Below, piece after piece: positions 1 through 6,273 of a stretch of DNA of 7,786 bases (position 1 is its first letter; each line of letters opens with the position of its first letter). The notes beneath the pieces are model-generated. The model worked only from the letters and a program-made list of their open reading frames with translations. It ran no database searches and was not told the origin of the DNA. Position numbers and translations under genes: made by a program. Source of the stretch: Chitinophagaceae bacterium (GTDB lineage Bacteria; Bacteroidota; Bacteroidia; Chitinophagales; Chitinophagaceae); NCBI GenBank assembly GCA_025351145.1, contig JANXWM010000284.1, positions 1-7,786 of the forward strand, read 5' to 3'.

Positions 1-71
1 TGCAAAATTTGCATTGCTCATTGCCGCATGGCATTTCTCTACTGGTCGGTGGCCGTAACTACTCAACCATT

Positions 72-96
72 CCGGCGGGTGAGAACACACCGCCGG
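72..96. repeat. GC-rich hairpin, first of a pair
   Basis: Seven perfectly paired bases (CCGGCGG with CCGCCGG), then three more pairs (GTG/CAC) across one bulged A, enclose an AGAA loop. No T-tract follows on either strand, so it does not look like a simple terminator. Its centre reads GTGAGAACAC, nearly the same as the centre of the neighbouring hairpin at 114-137 read on the opposite strand. The function is unknown. Confidence 0.6.
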
Positions 97-113
97 TAGT
101 GCGAAAGGGTGTA

Positions 114-137
114 TCGGTTGGTGTCCTCACCAACCGA
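114..137. repeat. Perfect 10-bp-stem hairpin, second of a pair
   Basis: The arms TCGGTTGGTG and CACCAACCGA are perfectly complementary around a TCCT loop. The plus side continues into an A/T-rich run (AAATATAATAAATAAAA) with no T-run, so terminator function is not supported. Read on the minus strand, the centre is GTGAGGACAC, which matches the other hairpin except for one base. The pair could be a structured RNA, a protein-binding site or part of a repetitive element; the sequence alone does not decide. Confidence 0.6.
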
Positions 138-308
138 AATATAATAAATAAAAACCCGCAATCATGTATGGTTGCTTCCTGCTGCTGTTGGTGTACGCAC
201 AATGCTTCTGTTGGCGTGCCTGCCAATGGTAAACGGAATTTAGATTTGGATTACAGATATAACCGCTTCAATTCTACGCTTTGGTAAAAGATGATGTATA
301 ATTTAAAC

Positions 309-367
309 GTACAAGGGTGCGACGCAAGGGACGATGCCCAAAGAACTTTTTTTTGCCTGGCTAATAG
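309..367 (+). repeat. Dispersed ~57 bp repeat, copy 1 (solo)
   Basis: The copy starts with GTACAAGGGTGCGACGCAA and ends 46 bases later with GCCTGGCTAATAGA. The same head and tail, at nearly the same spacing, occur at 3929-3985, 4106-4161 and 6142-6198. The middle shares CCAAAGAAC with the 3929-3985 copy. It has no inverted partner nearby, so it is a solo half-unit of the palindromic element found at 3929-4161. Confidence 0.75.
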
Positions 368-402
368 AAATTAAACTGTTTTAATATACGCCGTTTAATA
401 AA

Positions 403-439
403 AACAGCCCCCTTGCAATTGATTTACAAGGGGGCTGTT
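403..439 (-). terminator. Rho-independent terminator of the sulfatase-like gene
   Basis: Perfectly complementary 13-base arms (AACAGCCCCCTTG and CAAGGGGGCTGTT) surround an 11-base loop. On the minus strand the stem runs into TTTTTATTAAA. It starts 17 bases beyond the TAG stop of the leftward sulfatase-like gene, so it very probably ends that transcript. The plus side is followed by A/T without a T-run, so it acts mainly in one direction. Confidence 0.85.
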
Positions 440-455
440 AAATAAAATATTAAAC

Positions 456-1859
456 CTAATTTTTTGAGCTTTTAAGTATGGTTATAAAATTATTTCTTAT
501 TGTTTTTTCTGCAGGAGTAAGCCTGGATGGCTTTAATGGCGTTGTTTCGGCTGAGTCTCTACCTATATTATAAAATTTACCTCCGCTGATTGAATCGTAT
601 AATTTATAATTATAATCGTATACAAAACTGATATCCGTATGATTCGCATAAGTTAATGGCCAGTAACAGTAAATATTTGTTCTTTGTTTTAAAGGATCAA
701 TTGCCCCTGTAAGGTTATCATAGAAAGTTGTTCCGTCCAGTGGTCCCCATGTAGTGGGTTTTTGTATTCCGGCAATATCAGCAATAGTAGGAAGCAGGTC
801 AGTCATATCTGCTAAAGAGGTATCTACAATGCCAGGGATAATAGTACCGGGGCCGTAAACAACCATTGGAACTTTCATATCTTTTGCAAGGGTGCTGCTT
901 TTTCCCCCGATGATGGTCTGTCCCATCCACTGAGAGGTTATAAAAGTATTAGAAGCATTATCACTCGTAAATATGATGATTGTATTGTTACTTAACCCGC
1001 TTTCCTGAATTTTTGTAATAAGTTTTCCAATCATTTTATCAAGATAAGCAACCATACCTGGATAATATTTTTTGTCTGCTTTTGAAACATCATCTGTTGC
1101 CGGGTTCCATGCAGCATAATCGGGATCATCCGGTGTTGGCGAAAAAGGACGTTGAATAAGATTGGTGCAATATGACAAGAAGAAGGGTTTGTTTAAATTG
1201 CTATCTATAAAATTACTTGCATAATTAAAATAAATGTCTTCAGAATACATGTTTTTAACGGAATCCGGGGATAAATATTGGCCGTTGGTATAAAGATAAG
1301 GTTGCTTATATCTTCGATAATATTGGTCATGCCCGTTATTCCCCTGCGGGCTAAAAGGAACAAAGGCAATATACTGATCATAACCATGACTGCGAATTGA
1401 TTCATCGCCACCATCAAATTGCCATTTACCTAAAAAACAGGTTGAATAATCTGCATCGTGCAGCATATTGGCAATGGTATTTGATGTTGGGGGCAGGTAA
1501 CCAAATTTAATCCAGTTACGGTAATTATACTTGCCCGTATTAAGTGCCAACCGTGATGGTGGGCCATCGGGATGTGGGCGAAATCTTGAAAACTGCATAC
1601 CATTAGCAGCCATAAAATCCAGATTTGGTGTACTGTACGACTGACCACCGCTGTAAGTTGGGATTTCGTAACCAACATCATCTGCGGTTATCAGAATTAT
1701 GTTGGGTTTATCACTTTGCCTGCTCATGTCAAGTGATGAGACACCCTGTGCAGATAACATTACATTCTTATCGATATTTTTTTGACAGGAAGAGAGGCCA
1801 ATTAATAAAAAAAGGGCAGCAAGGATTTTTGGAGTTAAGTTTTGGTTGTGTAAATTCAT
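456..1859 (-). CDS. Sulfatase-superfamily lipoprotein with a substituted active site (probable pseudoenzyme)
   Basis: This is a 467-residue exported protein with the alkaline phosphatase/sulfatase fold. I chose the Met at 1857-1859 over the in-frame one at 1893-1895 because it gives a normal lipoprotein signal peptide: a short polar n-region, the hydrophobic run ILAALFLLIGL, and lipobox LSSC with Cys25. Family signatures (numbered from this start) are NIILITADDVGYE with metal ligands D60/D61, TGKYNYRNW after the active-site loop, LGKWQF (143-148), IIIFTSDN (294-301), and GGKSST with Lys320. Active S1 sulfatases carry Cys or Ser in C/S-x-P-S-R, which is oxidised to formylglycine. Here that motif is GPPSR, with Gly99 encoded by GGC. 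The usual His before PFxPTPD is Gln (IQRPFSPTPDD). Ordinary sulfatase chemistry is therefore not expected. It may bind a ligand without hydrolysing it, or catalyse something else. It is single-gene, and no formylglycine-generating enzyme lies nearby. The family is clear; the function is not. Confidence 0.88.
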   Translation of the reverse strand: MNLHNQNLTPKILAALFLLIGLSSCQKNIDKNVMLSAQGVSSLDMSRQSDKPNIILITADDVGYEIPTYSGGQSYSTPNLDFMAANGMQFSRFRPHPDGPPSRLALNTGKYNYRNWIKFGYLPPTSNTIANMLHDADYSTCFLGKWQFDGGDESIRSHGYDQYIAFVPFSPQGNNGHDQYYRRYKQPYLYTNGQYLSPDSVKNMYSEDIYFNYASNFIDSNLNKPFFLSYCTNLIQRPFSPTPDDPDYAAWNPATDDVSKADKKYYPGMVAYLDKMIGKLITKIQESGLSNNTIIIFTSDNASNTFITSQWMGQTIIGGKSSTLAKDMKVPMVVYGPGTIIPGIVDTSLADMTDLLPTIADIAGIQKPTTWGPLDGTTFYDNLTGAIDPLKQRTNIYCYWPLTYANHTDISFVYDYNYKLYDSISGGKFYNIGRDSAETTPLKPSRLTPAEKTIRNNFITILKSSKN

Positions 1860-2289
1860 AAATTGGGAGTATTTGAAAATTTCATTTGTTGGCATTTTCC
1901 AAAATTGGATTTAATAAATTATTCAGAGTTTTATTTTTCATGCAACAAGAATTTGATAAATCAAAAAAATCAAGGTTGAAAAATAATACTGCTAATTATA
2001 TGACGCTAAAATAACAATTTTCCTCATAAAAAGAGGCTAACTTAAAAAAACCACAAAGGCATTTTTCTATTTTCGGTTTATATAAGCTTAAAAAGGTCTG
2101 CCTTTGAAATAATCAACTGTATAATTAATTAAATTTTAATATGCCAGTTCTGGTATAACACGTAATGATTGTAGAAATATCGCTTGTAAATAGATTTACT
2201 TTTTAAGTAAAAGTTTAATCTTAAAATATATTTTCTATTGTTCCTCTTAAGCCACGGTGAATTAATAGTATTTTACACAAAAAAATATT
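1860..2289. other. AT-rich divergent intergenic region
   Basis: This 430-base spacer lies between the starts of the leftward sulfatase-like gene and the rightward membrane-protein operon, so both promoters should be here. I found no TAnnTTTG box in either usable orientation; the nearest, TGCCTTTG at 2099-2106, misses the TA. Small dyads are present: 2140-2157 (listed separately), AAAGG/CCTTT around 2092-2105, and CAAAGGCA (2054-2061) with TGCCTTTG (2099-2106). No RNA gene or preQ1-type aptamer is recognisable. Confidence 0.5.
2140..2157. promoter_or_regulatory. Small dyad, possible operator
   Basis: TATGCCAGTTCTGGTATA is an 18-base near-palindrome with one imperfect pair. It lies about 130 bases upstream of the membrane-protein/transporter operon and 280 bases upstream of the divergent lipoprotein gene. 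The size and symmetry suit a dimeric regulator, but no regulator gene is present in the window and such dyads arise by chance in AT-rich DNA. Confidence 0.2.
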
Positions 2290-2568
2290 ATGCGTTTGCT
2301 GCTATTTTTGCACAGGGTTACTTTTATCTGCAATCTTTTATTCCTCTTGTGTATTGTTATTCTTTATACGCACAACTTTATTGAAAGCCGCGATGCACAG
2401 AGCTATATTATTATACTTGGTTTTGTGGTTTCCATTTTTCTTGGTTTAATCGTGAACTTATGGGAAGTGATCCTGTTATTAAACCGCAAACATTCCATTG
2501 TTCCGGTTTGGTTGCGTACATTTAATTTTATTTTATTTTTTGCTCAGGTCATTTATTATTTTTCATAA
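2290..2568 (+). CDS. Small three-helix membrane protein of unknown function
   Basis: I do not recognise this 92-residue protein. It is strongly hydrophobic, with three predicted membrane segments at about residues 8-28, 39-64 and 73-91. They are separated by a short polar loop (HNFIESRDAQ) and a basic loop (NRKHSIVPVW). It has no signal-peptidase site and no soluble domain. The start is the ATG at 2290; an A-rich stretch precedes it, with no Shine-Dalgarno sequence, as is common in Bacteroidota. Its stop is two bases before the ATG of the queuosine precursor transporter, so the two are almost certainly cotranscribed and probably translationally coupled. An accessory role for that transporter is possible, but only by association. 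Confidence 0.75.
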   Translation: MRLLLFLHRVTFICNLLFLLCIVILYTHNFIESRDAQSYIIILGFVVSIFLGLIVNLWEVILLLNRKHSIVPVWLRTFNFILFFAQVIYYFS

Positions 2569-2570
2569 AT

Positions 2571-3380
2571 ATGATACATAATATTCTTAAAGACAGGCCC
2601 ACCAAGCTTTTCCTTGGCTTTACTGCTTTTTTTGTTGCCAACGCTTTAATAGCAGAATGCATAGGTGGCAAAATATTTTCGCTTGAAAAAATCTTTGGCT
2701 GGGCTCCCGTAAATTTTAGTCTATTCGGGCAAAGTGGTTTATCGTTTAATTTAACCTGCGGTGTTTTACTGTGGCCCGTTGAATTTATTATGACGGATAT
2801 TGTAAACGAATACTTTGGCCCAAAAGCTGTGCGCCGTATAAGTTATACTGCTGTAATATTGATTACTTATGCATTTATTATGTTTTATGGAAGCATACAT
2901 ATACCGCCTGCAGATTTCTGGATTGGCACTAAAGCAGACAGCGGCGTACCCAATATGCAGGACGCATACAACGGCATTTTTGGCCAGGGGATGTGGATTA
3001 TTCTCGGCAGCCTTGTAGCATTTTTAGTAAGCCAGGTTGTTGATGTAACCGTATTTCACAAGATCAAAAAAATAACCGGCGATAAAAAAATATGGCTGCG
3101 TGCAACAGGCTCTACTTTGGTTTCACAGCTTGTTGACAGTTACATTGTGCTCATCATCGCTTTTAAAATTGGCAACAACTGGAGCTGGGGCCAGGTGCTT
3201 GCCATAGGCATGATGAATTACATCTATAAATTCATTATGGCCATTGCACTTACACCCGTTATCTATTTTGTTGAAGGCCGCATTGAAAAATATGTGGGCC
3301 ACGAAACAGCAAAAAAAATGAAGCTCTCGGCAATGGGCCAGGAAACCGATGGCTTTGTAAATATTCCAACTGCAGGTTAG
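2571..3380 (+). CDS. yhhQ: Queuosine precursor transporter, YhhQ/DUF165 family
   Basis: This is an inner-membrane transporter that takes up queuosine precursors (preQ0/preQ1-type 7-deazaguanines) for modification of the tRNA wobble base. Family signatures are clear: TDIVNEYFGPKAVRR (75-89), SQVVDVTVFHKIKK (154-167), RATGSTLVSQLVDSYIV (177-193) and YKFIMAIALTPVIY (219-232). About six hydrophobic segments can be seen, near 12-32, 58-80, 90-108, 138-160, 182-200 and 206-234. At 269 residues it is longer than E. coli YhhQ (about 221), mainly through an N-terminal extension, the loop at 108-137 and a polar C-terminal tail. The ATG follows the upstream stop by two bases. No preQ1 riboswitch motif is visible upstream of the operon. 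The exact ligand is inferred from the family. Confidence 0.93.
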   Translation: MIHNILKDRPTKLFLGFTAFFVANALIAECIGGKIFSLEKIFGWAPVNFSLFGQSGLSFNLTCGVLLWPVEFIMTDIVNEYFGPKAVRRISYTAVILITYAFIMFYGSIHIPPADFWIGTKADSGVPNMQDAYNGIFGQGMWIILGSLVAFLVSQVVDVTVFHKIKKITGDKKIWLRATGSTLVSQLVDSYIVLIIAFKIGNNWSWGQVLAIGMMNYIYKFIMAIALTPVIYFVEGRIEKYVGHETAKKMKLSAMGQETDGFVNIPTAG

Positions 3381-3414
3381 GTTTGATGATTGAGAAGTGG
3401 AATAGTTTTAGCAC

Positions 3415-3438
3415 TACTTCGTACCTCATACTTCGTAC
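3415..3438. repeat. Short tandem repeat of TACTTCGTAC
   Basis: Two exact copies of the decamer TACTTCGTAC (3415-3424 and 3429-3438) are separated by CTCA. They lie in the convergent gap and run over the stop codon and last codons of the Nudix gene, so the repeat supplies the C-terminal residues KYEV. There is no terminator-like hairpin with a T-run in this gap. Confidence 0.55.
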
Positions 3439-3896
3439 TTTATCATTTTAACAACGATCTTGTCTATCGGCAGCGAAACAATATCTGCCGAAAACTCATT
3501 CCACTCAATCCAGCGCAGCACTTCGCTTTGCCCGTTCGGGTCGGCAGCCTGCTGCTGGATAAAATCGAACAAGGTTGTTTTTACGTTAAGTTTATTTAAT
3601 TCCTCTGGCTCATTTGCATGCGCATAATAATAAATAGAAACAATTTGGTCGGTATTTTTAAATGCAGAAATTTGAAAATAATCTGTTGTATAAATATGGT
3701 CACCCACTGTTACATTCAGACCGGTTTCTTCTTTAAACTCACGCTTTAAACAATCCCTTGTTCCTTCGCCAAGTTCCATGCCGCCGCCGGGAAATTTTGT
3801 AAAATAATCGCCGCGTATAAACTCATCGCTTACCAGCACACGCTTATCGCGGTCCATTAAAATTCCGTACACTCTTATTGTAAACTTTGTAATCAT
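3426..3896 (-). CDS. Nudix hydrolase
   Basis: This 156-residue protein carries a complete Nudix box at residues 38-60 (G-x5-E-x7-REFKEETGL), with all metal-binding glutamates present (E53, E56, E57). It is preceded by the usual FPGGG entry. Nudix enzymes cleave nucleoside diphosphate-linked compounds with Mg2+. Substrate selectivity cannot be read from the box, and nothing nearby suggests one. The length is normal for a single-domain cytoplasmic Nudix protein. The start ATG at 3894-3896 gives MITKFTIRVYGIL, which leads directly into the first strand of the fold. It converges on the transporter gene with a 45-base gap, and a 233 bp palindromic element begins 33 bases upstream of its start. It probably has its own promoter, although none is obvious. 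Confidence 0.92.
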   Translation of the reverse strand: MITKFTIRVYGILMDRDKRVLVSDEFIRGDYFTKFPGGGMELGEGTRDCLKREFKEETGLNVTVGDHIYTTDYFQISAFKNTDQIVSIYYYAHANEPEELNKLNVKTTLFDFIQQQAADPNGQSEVLRWIEWNEFSADIVSLPIDKIVVKMIKYEV

Positions 3897-3928
3897 AATT
3901 TATCCATTTTAATTGGTTCAATTTAATT

Positions 3929-3985
3929 TTTATGAACCCGGCTTATCGTTCTTTGGTGATCGTTCCTTGCGTCGCACTCTTGTAC
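3929..3985 (-). repeat. Dispersed ~57 bp repeat, copy 2 (left arm of the palindrome)
   Basis: Read on the minus strand, it runs from GTACAAGAGTGCGACGCAA (starting at 3985) to GCCGGGTTCATAAA, with head and tail motifs 43 bases apart. Its middle section ACCAAAGAACGATA shares CCAAAGAAC with copy 1 at 309-367. Confidence 0.75.
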
Positions 3986-4105
3986 AGTATAATATTGTGC
4001 GTCTTTGCGAGGCCTCCGAGGCAATCTGTGCACTGCACATTTACCTGTTTAATTTATTGAGAACAGATTGCTTCGTGCCTCGCAAAGACGCATAGAATTC
4101 ATGCA

Positions 4106-4161
4106 GTACAAGAGTGCGACGCAAGGAACGGTCATTCATATTCTTCAGCCCGGTTCATAAA
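4106..4161 (+). repeat. Dispersed ~57 bp repeat, copy 3 (right arm of the palindrome)
   Basis: It runs from GTACAAGAGTGCGACGCAA to GCCCGGTTCATAAA, with head and tail motifs 42 bases apart. It is the inverted partner of copy 2. It ends seven bases beyond the stop codon of the metalloprotease gene, which is read toward it. Confidence 0.75.
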
Positions 4162-4168
4162 TATTTAT

Positions 4169-6133
4169 CTACCGCCTCACAATTATTTTATCAAGAACAT
4201 TTTTTTGTAATTGCTCCATATTTCCAACTGGTCCTTGCTTTGCAATCTCACTGTTGCGTAATTCCTTAACCCCTATATTATCTAAGTAAAGCAGGTTATC
4301 CATGCCGTTGATATTTTTAAAAGCGATCAATACATTACCGGCTCCTGCAAAGGATTTCAGGTCAATGGTATCGCGTTTCCACTGGCTTAAACTATCCGGT
4401 GAAAAATATCCATGCGTTCCATTTGTTGCAGTTGAAAGATCAAGGCCGCCTTTATAATAAACGGTTTGCCAGGTACCGCCGCAGTTTACCGATACATTCA
4501 CTTTAAGCGTATCACTTTTCTTTCTTCCAAATTTGTACAGCGCAAAAGCATGATCAAAAATAAGCACCGGGTTGTTTGCGTTTGTAAAATTAAATGCAGG
4601 CATTACAAGGTCGTCTTCCTCTCCTTTTTCAGGGTATTCAATATTATCCATCATAATACTTGGCGCATAGCCGCTTAACTGCGATCCTGTTGTGGGTGCC
4701 CATGTAAAATACCCGTCAGTGTTTACAACTGACCAACCATTTGGCGGAAATTGATTGCTTGTAAATGTTTCATTAAAAGGCAGTGTTGCAGAAGCGCTGG
4801 AATTATTATTAAACACCACAGTTGTTTTATCATTGCTGCTGTTTTCATCTTCAAGTCCATTAGGTTTTTGGGTACTGGCAATAAACTTTAAACTTCCAAT
4901 GCCTTCAATATCTATGGCTGGCAATTTCAATGTGTCTAAGCTATATGCAGTTAAATGAAGGTTATTCACAATAATTATTTTAGAGGGCTGCCCAGCTATT
5001 GAATATCGCACCAAAACTGAATCGAGCATATAGCTTCCATAATTGCGCAATACAATACGCGGATGAATTTTTGCATTACACGTAAACGAATTTTCAACAG
5101 GTGATAATATTGCTTTTATCCCTGCATCATTCTTTGTAAGCAAAGGTTCTTTTAAGGCATTTGAATGTGCCAGCCCTGGCGACATGATATAATAACTGGC
5201 AAGCATTCTTTCAACCTGCCCTTTGGTAAAAAGGTTCATGCATGGGTCATCAGTATAGTCCATATAATCCATGTATGCATCGCTGCTGTCGGGTATGCAT
5301 GAGACATGCGGAAAGGCCGGGCATTCATAATTGGCAACACTCTGCAGCGGTGTATCGTACACATGGTCATCATCTGTGCAGTCAGGATAATTGGTTACGT
5401 CCGTTGGCCCCCAGGTATGATCAAGATTAAAGTAATGGCCCATCTCATGCGTTATAGTGCGGCCAAGATTATAGGGTGGCTTTACCGTACCTGTTGTTCC
5501 AAAATAATGATAATCGCAAACAATACCTTCCTTGCGCATACTGCCGCCGGGAAAGTAGGTGTAAGCAAACGTGTTGATAGAAAATTTGCATATCCAGATG
5601 TTTACATAATGTGCAGGATCCCATGGGTCCTCACCACCAAGCGAAGTATATTGTATTTGATCGTCTATTCCAAAGCCCGAATCATTTTCAGTATATCGCC
5701 TGCTAATGCCGCTGGTTGGCAATCCATCCGCATCCTGCTTCGCCAGCCGGAAATAAAAATTTGTTTTACCATGCCGTTCTTTAAAATAGCCCGGCGTATT
5801 AACAGTGTCTGCATTCAAACTGTTATAGTCTGCATTCAGCACATCAATCTGCGATTGCACCTGGGCATCAGAAATATTTTCTTTTGCATTATGCCAAACT
5901 ACATGCACAACAATTGGTATAAAAATAGAATCAGTCTTCTTCGCTGAAGATGATGTTTGCAGCCAGTTGCTGAATTGCTTTTCAAACGCTGCTCTTTTTG
6001 CCGCATAATCAGGATGCAACTGCTCTTCTTTTGCCCGAACTGTATATGCTGCACAACGTTTAAGCTGTGCGTATAAATTTTGAGTACTTATAAAGCATGA
6101 ACATGCAATAATTAAAGTGGTGAATATTCTCAT
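4169..6133 (-). CDS. Secreted M43-family (cytophagalysin/pappalysin-like) zinc metalloprotease
   Basis: This 654-residue exported endopeptidase has a signal peptide (residues 1-22, cleavage likely at LYA|Q), then RCA with Cys27 placed like the cysteine switch of M43 zymogens. The catalytic domain spans about 70-320, with zinc motif HEMGHYFNLDH (229-239: H229, E230, H233, H239). Next comes the family segment DCTDDDHVYDTP, and cysteines 252, 271, 279 and 298 fit the conserved family pattern. The Met-turn region MDYMDYTDDPC is followed by MNLFTKGQVERM. Residues ~335-445 look like an Ig-like CARDB-type domain. Residues ~450-623 look like a jelly-roll or 'choice-of-anchor J' domain (LPFNETF at the start, LYLDNIGVK at the end). 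The last 31 residues are too short for a full type IX secretion sorting domain, although the end, KIIVRR, resembles its final strand. The Gly usual in HExxHxxGxxH is Asn here. Protease function is confident; the substrate is unknown. Confidence 0.93.
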   Translation of the reverse strand: MRIFTTLIIACSCFISTQNLYAQLKRCAAYTVRAKEEQLHPDYAAKRAAFEKQFSNWLQTSSSAKKTDSIFIPIVVHVVWHNAKENISDAQVQSQIDVLNADYNSLNADTVNTPGYFKERHGKTNFYFRLAKQDADGLPTSGISRRYTENDSGFGIDDQIQYTSLGGEDPWDPAHYVNIWICKFSINTFAYTYFPGGSMRKEGIVCDYHYFGTTGTVKPPYNLGRTITHEMGHYFNLDHTWGPTDVTNYPDCTDDDHVYDTPLQSVANYECPAFPHVSCIPDSSDAYMDYMDYTDDPCMNLFTKGQVERMLASYYIMSPGLAHSNALKEPLLTKNDAGIKAILSPVENSFTCNAKIHPRIVLRNYGSYMLDSVLVRYSIAGQPSKIIIVNNLHLTAYSLDTLKLPAIDIEGIGSLKFIASTQKPNGLEDENSSNDKTTVVFNNNSSASATLPFNETFTSNQFPPNGWSVVNTDGYFTWAPTTGSQLSGYAPSIMMDNIEYPEKGEEDDLVMPAFNFTNANNPVLIFDHAFALYKFGRKKSDTLKVNVSVNCGGTWQTVYYKGGLDLSTATNGTHGYFSPDSLSQWKRDTIDLKSFAGAGNVLIAFKNINGMDNLLYLDNIGVKELRNSEIAKQGPVGNMEQLQKNVLDKIIVRR

Positions 6134-6141
6134 AAAATAAT

Positions 6142-6198
6142 TTTATTGGCCAGGCAGGTATACCGCAATCAAGCATCCGTTGCGTCGCACCCTTGTAC
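6142..6198 (-). repeat. Dispersed ~57 bp repeat, copy 4 (solo)
   Basis: Read on the minus strand, it starts with GTACAAGGGTGCGACGCAA at 6198 and ends with GCCTGGCCAATAAA, with head and tail motifs 43 bases apart. The middle differs from the other copies. It lies directly before the metalloprotease ATG (8 bases away) and so is probably part of that gene's 5' leader. There is no inverted partner nearby. Confidence 0.7.
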
Positions 6199-6273
6199 AT
6201 TCTGATTTTCTATTCAGCAATTCCAGTGCATCAGCTTAATTTTTTTAACACTGCCGCTGCTTATTTACATCCG

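Larger units (their letters stand above)
1..300. other. Left-edge region without a supportable gene
   Basis: A 92-codon frame opens at 9-287 on the plus strand, but its translation is rich in Cys, Trp and Asn, resembles no family I recognise, and is dictated across much of its first half by the two hairpins. Minus-strand frames are cut by stops (for example just after the hairpin at 114-137 and near 62-70). The only supportable content is the hairpin pair. A short species-specific gene cannot be excluded. Confidence 0.5.
3929..4161. mobile_element. 233 bp nested inverted repeat, MITE-like palindromic element
   Basis: Three layers of inverted repeats nest around one centre. The outer arms are TTTATGAACCCGGCT (3929-3943) and AGCCCGGTTCATAAA (4147-4161), 14 of 15 matching. 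The middle arms are 3958-3985 and 4106-4133, 27 of 28 matching and containing GTGCGACGCAAGGAACG. The inner arms are 3998-4029 and 4063-4092, carrying TGCGTCTTTGCGAGGC and GCAATCTGT, with a small internal length difference. The centre is a ~33 bp AT-rich loop that includes the dyad TGTGCA-C-TGCACA. It has no transposase gene. It fills the gap between the Nudix start and the metalloprotease stop. Transcribed, it would fold into a long hairpin that could block or end leftward transcription. Mobility is inferred from the structure and from the solo copies elsewhere in the window. Confidence 0.8.

Noticed and set aside
9..287. 92-codon plus-strand frame at the left edge
   Set aside because: It has unusual composition (a Cys/Trp-rich stretch), no recognisable domain, and two strong hairpins dictate its first half. 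It may still be coding, but I cannot support it.
1893..1895. Upstream ATG as the start of the sulfatase-like gene
   Set aside because: It would add 12 polar residues before the signal peptide and give an overlong n-region. The ATG at 1857-1859 gives a standard lipoprotein signal.
2158..2289. preQ1 riboswitch upstream of the queuosine transporter operon
   Set aside because: I could not find the paired stem with an A-rich tail closing a pseudoknot. The sequence is simply AT-rich.
3913..4095. 60-codon plus-strand frame
   Set aside because: It lies almost entirely inside the palindromic element, and its translation is only a by-product of the repeats.
3929..4161. CRISPR array or tRNA/attachment site
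   Set aside because: The repeats are inverted around one centre and not regularly spaced in the same direction, and no tRNA cloverleaf or integrase is present.
5306..5947. 213-codon plus-strand frame
   Set aside because: It is antisense to the well-supported M43 catalytic domain, and its translation shows no family features.
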